DNA from: Zobellia amurskyensis
Lineage (GTDB): Bacteria > Bacteroidota > Bacteroidia > Flavobacteriales > Flavobacteriaceae
DNA length: 35,062 nt
Assembly (NCBI RefSeq): GCF_009725985.1
Contig: NZ_RCNR01000050.1
Span: forward strand, 1 to 35,062
Direction of reading: 5' to 3'
The notes beneath the pieces were generated by a model, which saw only the letters and a program-made list of their open reading frames with translations, made no database searches and was not told the DNA's origin. Below, piece after piece: positions 9,835 to 16,965 of the stretch; the first letter of the stretch is position 1, and every line of letters begins with the position of its first letter. The translations under genes were made by a program, and so were the position numbers.

Positions 9835-11673
9835 ATGAAAACTGCAACAACCTTAATCTTGGCTTTGGTATTTTCTTTTACTCAACTAACTGCCCAAAAT
9901 TCAATAGATAGATTAGAACCGCCCAACTGGTGGGTAGGGATGGAGTATAATACTATAGAATTGTTGGTTCATGGTAATGATATTGCTTCTCATAATGTAA
10001 CCTTAAAACCTTATGAAAATGTGCAATTACTGAGCACTAAAAAGGGAGCCAATCCAAACTATTTATTTTTGACGTTACATATTGGGAATACTGCGAAGCC
10101 AGGGAATTTACAGTTAAATTTCCAAAAAAATGGAACTTCAGTCTTTGTACAATCGTACGAAATAAAAGGGCGGGAAAACAACCGTAGAAATATAGAAGGC
10201 TTCAACACTTCGGACGCCATCTATTTGATTACACCGGACCGTTTTGTAAATGGTGATCCAAGCAATGATGCGGTTAAAAGAATGTTAGAAAAACCTAACC
10301 GAAAAGATAAGGATGGAAGACATGGTGGTGATGTAGCCGGAATTGTAAATCATTTGGGAGACATTAAGGATATGGGGTTTACGGCAGTTTGGACGAACCC
10401 AATTCTAGAAAACAACATGCCTAGTTATAGCTATCACGGCTATGCAATAACCGATTTTTATAAAGTAGACCCACGTTACGGAAGTAATGAATCTTTTAAG
10501 GCAATGTGCGATAAAGCTTCTGAAATGGGAATGAAGGTAATTATGGATATGATTGCCAATCATTGTGGATTGGAACATTGGTGGATGAAGGATTTACCAT
10601 CTGATGATTGGATAAATCAATGGGATACTTATACCCAAACCAATCACAAAAAAACGGTAGTACTGGACCCATATGCAACGAAAAAAGATACCAAGGAATT
10701 TTTTGATGGCTGGTTTGTTCCAACAATGCCAGACTTAAACCAGCGTAATGAATCTATGGCCAAGTATTTGATTCAAAATACCCTTTGGTGGATAGAGTAT
10801 TCAGGTATTTCTGGCATCCGTATGGATACGTACCCTTATCCTGATATGTATTTTATGCGAGACTGGACAGCAGCAGTAATGGCCGAGTACCCTGATTTTA
10901 ATATAGTAGGAGAAGAGTGGGTATTGCGTCCAACAATTGTTTCGTACTGGCAAAAGGGAAAAGAGAATGCCAATGGCTACACTTCAGAATTAAAAAGTGT
11001 TATGGACTTTCCGGTACAGCACGCACTTACCACTTCATTAAATGACCCAAATTCATGGAATGCTGTTTACGAGGAATTAGGTCAAGATTATTTGTACCCG
11101 GATCCTAATAACTTGGTCGTATTTCCTGATAATCACGATATGAGCCGTATTTATACACAATTAAATGAAGATGAAGATTTGGTTAAGCTTGCCCTTACCT
11201 ATATTGCTACTGTTCGTGGAATACCACAAGTATATTACGGAACAGAAATATTAATGGGAAATAAAGGCACAGAAGATCATGGAGTTATCCGTACGGATTA
11301 TCCTGGCGGATGGGAAAAAGATAAGGTAAATGCCTTTTCTGGTGAAGGTCTTACAGAGTCACAGGTGGAAACGAAGAATTATCTCACTCAACTTTTTAAA
11401 TGGCGAAAAGATAATAAGGCAATTCATAACGGTAAGCTCGTTCATTTTGCCCCGGTCAATAACATCTATGTTTTCTTTAGGTATACAAAGGATGAAATGG
11501 TTATGGTGTTATTGAATAAAGATAAAGATCCCATCAACATAGATATTCAAGAGTATAAAGAAGTGCTTAAAGGAAAACTTTCCGGAAAGGACATTTTAAC
11601 AGGAAAACTTTACAATGCCGTAGACAATCTGCAAATTTCAGGTAAAACAGCAATGATTATAGAGGTTGAGTAA
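9835..11673 (+). CDS. Periplasmic GH13 cyclomaltodextrinase/neopullulanase-like enzyme (SusA-like)
   Basis: A 612-residue protein with a clear signal peptide (ending TQLTAQ at residue 21) and no lipobox, so probably periplasmic. Residues about 25-115 match the N-terminal domain of bacterial cyclomaltodextrinases (RLEPPNWWVGMEYNTIELLVHG). The GH13 barrel has nucleophile Asp331 (GIRMDTYPYPD), acid/base Glu360 (VGEEW) and Asp435 (FPDNHDMSR). The C-terminal 80 residues form the usual beta-sandwich cap. In the Sus model such enzymes cut imported malto-oligosaccharides, cyclodextrins or pullulan in the periplasm. It lies 120 bases after the 7TM-AraC gene on the same strand and ends before a strong terminator. 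The exact linkage preference cannot be told from sequence alone. Confidence 0.92.
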   Translation: MKTATTLILALVFSFTQLTAQNSIDRLEPPNWWVGMEYNTIELLVHGNDIASHNVTLKPYENVQLLSTKKGANPNYLFLTLHIGNTAKPGNLQLNFQKNGTSVFVQSYEIKGRENNRRNIEGFNTSDAIYLITPDRFVNGDPSNDAVKRMLEKPNRKDKDGRHGGDVAGIVNHLGDIKDMGFTAVWTNPILENNMPSYSYHGYAITDFYKVDPRYGSNESFKAMCDKASEMGMKVIMDMIANHCGLEHWWMKDLPSDDWINQWDTYTQTNHKKTVVLDPYATKKDTKEFFDGWFVPTMPDLNQRNESMAKYLIQNTLWWIEYSGISGIRMDTYPYPDMYFMRDWTAAVMAEYPDFNIVGEEWVLRPTIVSYWQKGKENANGYTSELKSVMDFPVQHALTTSLNDPNSWNAVYEELGQDYLYPDPNNLVVFPDNHDMSRIYTQLNEDEDLVKLALTYIATVRGIPQVYYGTEILMGNKGTEDHGVIRTDYPGGWEKDKVNAFSGEGLTESQVETKNYLTQLFKWRKDNKAIHNGKLVHFAPVNNIYVFFRYTKDEMVMVLLNKDKDPINIDIQEYKEVLKGKLSGKDILTGKLYNAVDNLQISGKTAMIIEVE

Positions 11674-11784
11674 ATAATCAATGATTGAATGATTGTTTAA
11701 GGAGAGGTTTTAAACGAGACGCTCAACATAAAATTATATAAAAACAGGATAACAGTAGTTGATAAATTTGAGTTAAGTGATGTT

Positions 11785-11815
11785 AAAGGCAACAGGAAAC
11801 TGTTGCCTTTTTTAT
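11785..11815 (+). terminator. Rho-independent terminator after the periplasmic GH13 gene
   Basis: A perfect 11-bp stem (AAAGGCAACAG paired with CTGTTGCCTTT) with a GAAA tetraloop, followed by more Ts. It lies about 110 bases after the GH13 stop. Confidence 0.88.
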
Positions 11816-11910
11816 TAAGAACAAAAATATTATAACCTCACCCTAAAAAACAATGAAAACTTAAACCGTAACCCTAAAAATGGGATGGTTACTATTTATA
11901 CTGGTAAGAA

Positions 11911-12843
11911 CTATTTTTTAAACAAAAATTCGAGAGGAAAATTGAGTCGTTTACTCCAAGCATTTTCACTATGGTTTTCCCCTGGAAAAAACTTAGTGGA
12001 CCAATTAGTTTCATTGTATCCTTTTTCGACCATCAACTGGTCTACTTTTTCTTGAATTTTCGGATACAGCTTATCCAAAGTTTCATCACCACAATCAAAG
12101 TAAATTTTATGGCTTTTTGGATTGGGAAGATTTTTATCCAGATAGCTTAAAAATGCATCTGGTACCGGGTTGTTTTCAAGTAAGAAAGTACCTGGCCAAT
12201 GTGTTGATAAACAGGCGGCTCCCCCAAATACGTTGGGGTATTCACAAATAGCATACATAGAGATTAATCCTCCCATACTACTGCCCATCACAAAAGTGTT
12301 TTCTTTGTCAGGGTAAACAGAGTAGGTTTTATCAATATATGGTTTTAATTCTTCTACAATAAACTTAAGGTAGTTATTAGATTGAGGACTAAACATTTCA
12401 TTTATAGGAACGTGAGAGCTTTTAAGTTGGGCATTAACCGTGTCTCTCTGACTATCTAACAAAGATTCAAACGGTTTTTGTGGAAAGTAATCAGAATGTC
12501 TTGTTTCTCCTCCATTCCAAATACCAACAACTATAAATTTTTTAATTTTATTAGATTGAAATAATTTGGAAGCCACATCATCTACGTTCCAAGCTTGTTT
12601 GTTCCACGAGCTTTCAGGGTCAAATAACATTTGTCCATCGTGCATGTATAATACAGCATATTTTTTTGATGGAGAATAATCTTCTGGTAACCATACATCA
12701 ACATTTCTAGACGTTATAAATTTTGACTCATAATTCTCAACACGTTCAAGCTTACCATGTACTACTTTGGGAAGCGTAGTTTGTGCTTTTACAGTTAGAA
12801 TTAAGAATAAGATTATGGTAGTACATATTAATTTTTTCATCAA
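11911..12843 (-). CDS. Secreted alpha/beta-hydrolase esterase (Fes/IroE or CE1-like)
   Basis: A 310-residue protein with a signal peptide (residues 1-20, ending VKA). The alpha/beta-hydrolase fold shows VLYMHDGQMLFDP early on, the nucleophile elbow GSSMGG (Ser189), a likely acid at Asp250 or Asp253 (FDCGDETLD) and His291 (GENHSENAW). This pattern fits the esterase-D/enterochelin-esterase group that also includes carbohydrate esterases. Two adjacent ATG codons open the gene; either could start it. It faces the glucan locus tail to tail across the terminator region. It may remove acyl groups from polysaccharide side chains or be unrelated to starch; nothing in the sequence decides this. Confidence 0.82.
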   Translation of the reverse strand: MMKKLICTTIILFLILTVKAQTTLPKVVHGKLERVENYESKFITSRNVDVWLPEDYSPSKKYAVLYMHDGQMLFDPESSWNKQAWNVDDVASKLFQSNKIKKFIVVGIWNGGETRHSDYFPQKPFESLLDSQRDTVNAQLKSSHVPINEMFSPQSNNYLKFIVEELKPYIDKTYSVYPDKENTFVMGSSMGGLISMYAICEYPNVFGGAACLSTHWPGTFLLENNPVPDAFLSYLDKNLPNPKSHKIYFDCGDETLDKLYPKIQEKVDQLMVEKGYNETNWSTKFFPGENHSENAWSKRLNFPLEFLFKK

Positions 12844-13110
12844 TAATTTGTGTTAAATACGGCTCTATTTTTTTTTGTTTTAATTTCTTCCAACTTTACG
12901 GCTTAGGTTAGTTATTGTGATTCATCCGAAGGACAATCCCGCCTAACCTAAAGATAGTATTTTGCGCGCGATTTCCGTTTAGGAAATCCGCTAGCAATGA
13001 ATTTTAGGCTTTGTGCCTGTTTCACAAGTTAACGAAAAAACCACATAGGTTAAAGGTGATTTTAACATTGCGTTTTTAACGTTAAGGATACAGGGTAAAA
13101 AGGATTGCCA
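12844..13110. other. Non-coding junction with nested inverted repeats
   Basis: No convincing gene. Three foldable elements occur in a row. CTTAGGTTAG at 12902-12911 pairs with CTAACCTAAAG at 12943-12953, enclosing a second arm pair, ATTGT (12914-12918) with ACAAT (12933-12937). GATTTCC at 12970-12976 pairs with GGAAATC at 12982-12988 around a 5-base loop. AGGC at 13006-13009 pairs with GCCT at 13015-13018. The block lies upstream of the esterase start and just left of the transposase remnant. It is probably old mobile-element ends plus the esterase promoter. Confidence 0.55.
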
Positions 13111-13527
13111 GGAAAAACTGTTCTCGCATTTCCAGTTGAGCGAACGTATACCGAAGGCTATTATGGAGATACCTGTCAAAAGAATATAGACCATTACCGA
13201 GCGGAGTACGCAAGAAATATAGAGCGGATGAACGGTCCATAGGGCAAGTATATGAAATGGAAACGACAGAGTACGGTGGAACCCGTTTTCGGAACGTTGA
13301 CACAGTTCATGGGCATGAGGAAGGTGAACACGATAGGGCTCGAACAGGCGAACAAGGTGATGCACCTCTCGGCCATGGCCTATAATCTTAAAAAGTACCT
13401 GAAGTTCGAACAGAAACGTTCCAAAAGTGGGGCGGGACGGATTGATTTGGCATCCTTGGTAAAAAGTGCCCTTCAATACTTGTTCGGGACATGCATAAAG
13501 CATCTAAATTTGGTGCCTCGATTCTGA
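13111..13527 (+). pseudogene. C-terminal remnant of an IS1182-family transposase
   Basis: The frame reads GKTVLAFPVERTYTEGYYGD, then HYRAEYARNIERMNGP, an in-frame TAG at 13240-13242, then GKYMKWKRQSTVEPVFGTL and later QANKVMHLSAMAYNLKKYLKF. The STVEPVFGTL and AMAYNLKKYLKF blocks are the conserved tail of IS1182-type DDE transposases of Bacteroidota. The catalytic Asp residues and the N-terminal two thirds are absent, and the frame closes upstream, so this is a dead fragment. An ATG at 13252 opens a 91-residue stretch, but this is not a functional gene. GC content is visibly higher than in the flanks. Confidence 0.8.
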
Positions 13528-13534
13528 CCTGACA

Positions 13535-13559
13535 TAAAAAAAGCCCCGTAAAGAGGCTT
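13535..13559 (-). terminator. Candidate terminator on the minus strand
   Basis: On the minus strand AAGCC and GGCTT form a short GC-rich stem around a 9-base interior and run into a tract of Ts (seven As on the plus strand at 13536-13542). It lies about 50 bases after the stop of the HEPN-like gene, so it could end that transcript. It might also belong to the neighbouring IS remnant. Confidence 0.55.
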
Positions 13560-13590
13560 ATATGAATCCGTTCCGTGGAGAATCAACGAC

Positions 13591-13601
13591 TTGTGCAACG
13601 G
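13591..13601. repeat. Right-hand copy of cassette-bounding direct repeat TTGTGCA(TA)ACGG
   Basis: TTGTGCAACGG here and TTGTGCATAACGG at 14436-14448 are direct repeats differing by a 2-base insertion. They bound the HEPN-like gene. This copy is also the left arm of an imperfect palindrome whose other arm, GTTATGCACA at 13610-13619, contains the gene's stop codon. Confidence 0.65.
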
Positions 13602-13610
13602 TTACTGTTG

Positions 13611-14411
13611 TTATGCACAGGCTTTTCCCGCAAGTTTGTTCAAGTTTTCTTTAATTTGTGTAACTGCCATTTGTAAAACTTTCCAACAAAGTGTAGCTGT
13701 GTCCATTGTCGGATTAAATCCAGCATTAATTTGTTCAAATGGGTGAATGTAATTTCTAAAGTCTCTTAAATAATGGCTGAATTTTTTTACATCTTGGTCA
13801 ATAAGTCCGATTTCAAAAGAACTATTAATCAAGTCGTTTAAACTCCATTCGGATAAGATTTTGACCTTTCCGTTTTTTTGTTTTGGTGAACATTTTGTTT
13901 CATTAAACTGTCGCGGGAATTTTTTAGCTTTTCCCACAAGAATACCTTCTAAAGTACTGCCTGATAAAAATATAACTGACAATGGTGTTTTAGAATTAAT
14001 GCCCTTAATAATTTCCTCAATTCGACTATTCAATGTATTGATAATTATCTGGTCAAATTTTAATCCGGTAAGGTCGATTTCCGCCGTATCTTTAAAATTG
14101 ATTTTAGAAATATTTTGGATTGATTTTATTTTTAGCTGTGAAATAGTTTTGACTAACCAATTTTTAAAACTTAAAGTTATGTCGGGTGCCTCATTAGGCA
14201 AATTGTCCTGAATAGTAAATTCACACTCCAATAATTTTTCGAGATATATAATTTGGTTTTCAATATTATAATCTTGAATTTCATTCAGAATCTTTCTCGT
14301 TTCATAATACAAACGACCACCTTCCCATCTAACTTCTCGCCAATCTGATAAGTCAGCAACCTTGGCTTTCACTTGGGAATTAATAATATCAATTATTTCA
14401 CTCTCGTTCAT
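13611..14411 (-). CDS. HEPN-like hypothetical protein in a repeat-bounded cassette
   Basis: A 266-residue soluble protein with no signal peptide and no recognised full-length family. The C-terminal third looks like a HEPN helical domain: FLSGSTLEGILVGKA (about residues 148-162), then WSLNDLINSSFEIGLI, then HYLRDFRNYIHPF. Arg216 to His223 gives an R-x6-H motif of the kind that forms the nuclease site in HEPN RNases. The N-terminal 140 residues are mostly polar helices of unknown role. The stop codon lies inside an imperfect palindrome, and the gene is framed by direct repeats at 13591 and 14436. The base composition is more AT-rich than in the sugar genes. Defence or toxin roles are common for HEPN proteins, but no antitoxin partner is visible here, so the function stays open. 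Confidence 0.75.
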   Translation of the reverse strand: MNESEIIDIINSQVKAKVADLSDWREVRWEGGRLYYETRKILNEIQDYNIENQIIYLEKLLECEFTIQDNLPNEAPDITLSFKNWLVKTISQLKIKSIQNISKINFKDTAEIDLTGLKFDQIIINTLNSRIEEIIKGINSKTPLSVIFLSGSTLEGILVGKAKKFPRQFNETKCSPKQKNGKVKILSEWSLNDLINSSFEIGLIDQDVKKFSHYLRDFRNYIHPFEQINAGFNPTMDTATLCWKVLQMAVTQIKENLNKLAGKACA

Positions 14412-14435
14412 TCGGATTCTGTTTTTTTTTTCAGC

Positions 14436-14448
14436 TTGTGCATAACGG
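14436..14448. repeat. Left-hand copy of cassette-bounding direct repeat TTGTGCATAACGG
   Basis: This matches TTGTGCAACGG at 13591-13601 except for two extra bases. Its TGTGCATAAC core is also the reverse complement of GTTATGCACA at 13610-13619. It lies 24 bases upstream of the HEPN-like start codon, after an A/T homopolymer run. Confidence 0.65.
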
Positions 14449-14582
14449 CTCGGCTCGTATGTTTGTTTCTTGAGTTGAAGATAAGATATTTAGAATAATC
14501 CATTAGTTTAAAAGGAAGAGTGATTTTGTGGTTGGGTAAATTACTTTAGACCGGCATCCATTAAAGCGAAACTTAAAAAGCT

Positions 14583-14714
14583 TTAAGAGTACGGGTCCCT
14601 AAACGAAAAATACACGTACCATCCTTTGGAAAGGTCGCCCTTTGCGGTATAGATCTTTGGGGTGGAGAAATTTTTCTTTGTAGATAAATCGTGTTCAAAA
14701 ACCTGTTCACAATT
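14583..14714 (-). pseudogene. Truncated N-terminus of a tyrosine recombinase
   Basis: The minus strand reads KKNFSTPKIYTAKGDLSKGW then YVYFSFRDP, and stops at TAA (14583-14585) after YS. This resembles the opening of Bacteroidota phage-type integrases, where the N-terminal arm-binding region typically has STPKIYT, DLSKRWYVYFSFRNP and then ETGKL. Similarity ends right after FRDP, so only about 30-45 residues remain and the core-binding and catalytic domains are lost. No ATG is clear upstream; the frame continues weakly to a stop near 14740. It is a small relic supporting past integration beside the HEPN cassette. Confidence 0.6.
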
Positions 14715-14931
14715 TATATTGATTTTAACAATGGCAATTTAATGAAATATAATGTGCAATCTGGAATCTTGTAGCAATTTCAAATAGATTAATTAAAATT
14801 TTTATTGGTTCCATGTTCATCATACGTTGATAATATCTTCGTTTGCTAACTCTCTTAAACTGCTGCGTTTTTTGTAGGGCTATTTTTTAAAAACCCGATA
14901 GGGTAATTATTAACATATAAAGACTTACTCA
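14715..14931. other. Non-coding leader before the receiver gene
   Basis: AT-rich sequence with no convincing gene, no terminator and no clear TAnnTTTG box. It probably carries the promoter of the receiver gene that starts at 14932. Confidence 0.4.
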
Positions 14932-15387
14932 ATGACTACTTCTCATATCACTACCGAAAAAAAATGGACGATATTCCTTGCGGATGATGATTCAATGGAT
15001 CAAGAAATATTTAGCGATGCCTTAGCGAAAATTGATATGCCGGTGTCTCTAAGGACATTTGACAATGGTATAGATTTATTATCTGAATTGGAGACCGGCG
15101 ATGGTTTACCGAATGTTATTTTTTTGGACCTCTATATGCCAAAAATGGACGGGAGCGACTGTCTCATTAAAATCCGTAAGAATCCCTTATTTGATAATGT
15201 TCCCATAGTTCTATATTCAACTGAATTTGATATAGATCGTATTGAGGAATTGTTTGAGCTGGGAGCTAACAGGTATCTGAGAAAAACATCTTCGTTTGAA
15301 TCCCTAGTGTCATCTCTGGAACGAACACTTAATTCTCTGGTAAGAAATGCACTTAGCGGTCCTGCATTAATCAATATAGTTGTTTAA
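14932..15387 (+). CDS. Single-domain response regulator (CheY-like receiver)
   Basis: A 151-residue protein made almost entirely of one receiver domain. Acidic pocket residues lie in LADDD (Asp18-20) and Asp23, the phospho-acceptor is Asp66 in FLDLYMPKMDG, the switch residues are in LYST (Ser96/Thr97) and the conserved lysine is Lys118 (YLRKTS). There is no output domain, so it would relay phosphate or act by protein contact. It is clearly a paralogue of the two receivers at 30566 and 34275, but no kinase adjoins it. The antiporter gene follows 88 bases later on the same strand and might share a transcript. Confidence 0.92.
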   Translation: MTTSHITTEKKWTIFLADDDSMDQEIFSDALAKIDMPVSLRTFDNGIDLLSELETGDGLPNVIFLDLYMPKMDGSDCLIKIRKNPLFDNVPIVLYSTEFDIDRIEELFELGANRYLRKTSSFESLVSSLERTLNSLVRNALSGPALINIVV

Positions 15388-15475
15388 CTGTGTTGGGATT
15401 GGAGGGTTGTTTATGGGGATTATATGCTTCTAACTTAAAAAAAATATAGTTATTAAAGACTTCTATTACATCCTC

Positions 15476-16723
15476 TTGGCGTTTAGCTTTGTTGTAGTAC
15501 TAATGGCTTTTTTGCCATTGGTACTATCTCGTATAAAAGTTTCTTTTACCGTACCATTACTCCTTATTGGTTTCATAATATACTACATAGGGGTTCCTAT
15601 AAATTGGCCGAGTCCCATATGGAATCATAAATACGTAAAGACAATTACGGAAATAATAGTGATTATTAGCCTTATGGGCGCGGGATTAAAACTGGGTATG
15701 AGATATAGTCTTGCGCATTGGAAAAACTCCCTAAGACTTATTGTTATTACCATGCCGTTCTATATCTTGTTTCTATTTCTTATATGTCATTACTTACTTG
15801 GTTTTGACGGAGCTTCCTCTCTTTTAATTGCTGCAGTTTGTGCACCTACAGATCCTGTTTTAGCGGCAGAAATCCAGTTAAAAAAGGACGAGATGTATGA
15901 CAAGAGGAATACTGGAATGCGCTATTTGCTCACTTCTGAGGCTGGTCTAAATGATGGAATGGCTTTTCCATTTGTTTATCTAGCTATTCTATGGTCTCAA
16001 AGCACCTCATTTAACAATGTAGATTTAACATATTGGTTTGGTTATTATATGGTGTTCAAAATTTGTGGGGGGATAATTATAGGAAGTCTATTGGGTTTTG
16101 CCTTTAGTTATTTTATTCGGAATTTGAAGTCGTTACAAAAGAACAAGGTTCTTTCTGGGTTTGTTGGAATAGGCCTAGCATTTTTATCTTTTAGCCTTGC
16201 AGAATTGCTGGATACATACGGGTTCCTTAGCACGTTCTTTACCGGATTATTTGCACAATACCATTTTCATAAAAAGTTGAAACAAACTGATGAAACAAGT
16301 AGGATAAATTCCAATGAAGATAAACAGGAGATTTTATTGTTCAACGAGAAGTTAGAGGAGTTTCTAATAATGGTTTGGACTGTTCTCTTTGGAGGATTTG
16401 TTGCCTCAGGAATTTTAAATTTTGCTACATGGCAAGGCGTGGTGACTGCTTTAGTTACCATTATTATCATTAGACCTATTACAGGAAGAATAGCTCTAAT
16501 GGGAACCCCTTTTACAGAATCTAAAAAATGGGCTATTTCTTCGTTTGGAATTAAGGGAGTAGGTTCATTTTTCTATTTGGCATTTGCATTACATGAAGGA
16601 GATTTTTTATCGATTAATGAAATATATGCCTTTGTATCATATGTTGTTGTGTTCAGTATTCTTATTCATGGATTGACGGCTCCCAGTGTTATTTCTTATT
16701 TTAAAAAAACTAATCCGGGTTAA
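15476..16723 (+). CDS. Cation/proton antiporter, CPA1 (NhaP-like) family
   Basis: An integral membrane protein of about 415 residues with roughly 12 hydrophobic helices. Diagnostic sites are CAPTDPVLAAE (the TDP motif) and SEAGLNDGMAFPF (the GxND ion-binding motif), both typical of CPA1 Na+/H+ exchangers. The listed start is TTG at 15476, but the open frame continues upstream as IKDFYYILLAFSFVVVL, which better completes the first helix. The true start may therefore be an unusual codon such as ATT near 15452, or ATG at 15503 with a shortened helix. It lacks the long cytoplasmic tail of some NhaP proteins and ends soon after the last helix. It probably exports Na+ (or K+) for pH and salt homeostasis, in keeping with a marine habitat. 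Confidence 0.85.
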   Translation: MAFSFVVVLMAFLPLVLSRIKVSFTVPLLLIGFIIYYIGVPINWPSPIWNHKYVKTITEIIVIISLMGAGLKLGMRYSLAHWKNSLRLIVITMPFYILFLFLICHYLLGFDGASSLLIAAVCAPTDPVLAAEIQLKKDEMYDKRNTGMRYLLTSEAGLNDGMAFPFVYLAILWSQSTSFNNVDLTYWFGYYMVFKICGGIIIGSLLGFAFSYFIRNLKSLQKNKVLSGFVGIGLAFLSFSLAELLDTYGFLSTFFTGLFAQYHFHKKLKQTDETSRINSNEDKQEILLFNEKLEEFLIMVWTVLFGGFVASGILNFATWQGVVTALVTIIIIRPITGRIALMGTPFTESKKWAISSFGIKGVGSFFYLAFALHEGDFLSINEIYAFVSYVVVFSILIHGLTAPSVISYFKKTNPG

Positions 16724-16760
16724 GGGGGTAAGTCAAATTACTAAAAGCTAAAATAGATGT

Positions 16761-16778
16761 CGTGTTATTTATAACACG
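16761..16778. other. Perfect hairpin downstream of the antiporter
   Basis: CGTGTTAT and ATAACACG form a perfect inverted repeat with a 2-base centre (effectively a 7-bp stem and 4-base loop). It lies 38 bases after the antiporter stop. No T-tract follows, so it may be an mRNA 3' stabiliser, an operator or a weak terminator. Confidence 0.5.
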
Positions 16779-16965
16779 GTAGGGCTTATTGTAATAAGAA
16801 TTGAATGTCTCCAATCAAAAAGAAGAGGTTTCCATTCTTATTAGGAGTATCAAATTATCTCTTTGCATCATTTTAAAATTAGGACAAGCACTACTTTTAA
16901 TATTACTCTAACTTATCTTTTTTAATTATTCTATGAAGCGAGGAGGAGGTTAAATTTTAATATAA

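Noticed and set aside
12902-12953. Possible integron attC site (GCCTAAC core)
   Set aside because: GCCTAAC fits RYYYAAC, but the arms are in the opposite order to attC and no GTTRRRY partner is placed correctly.
12991-13503. 170-residue open frame on the minus strand
   Set aside because: It is antisense to the transposase remnant, which shows real family motifs on the plus strand; the predicted protein has no domain pattern.
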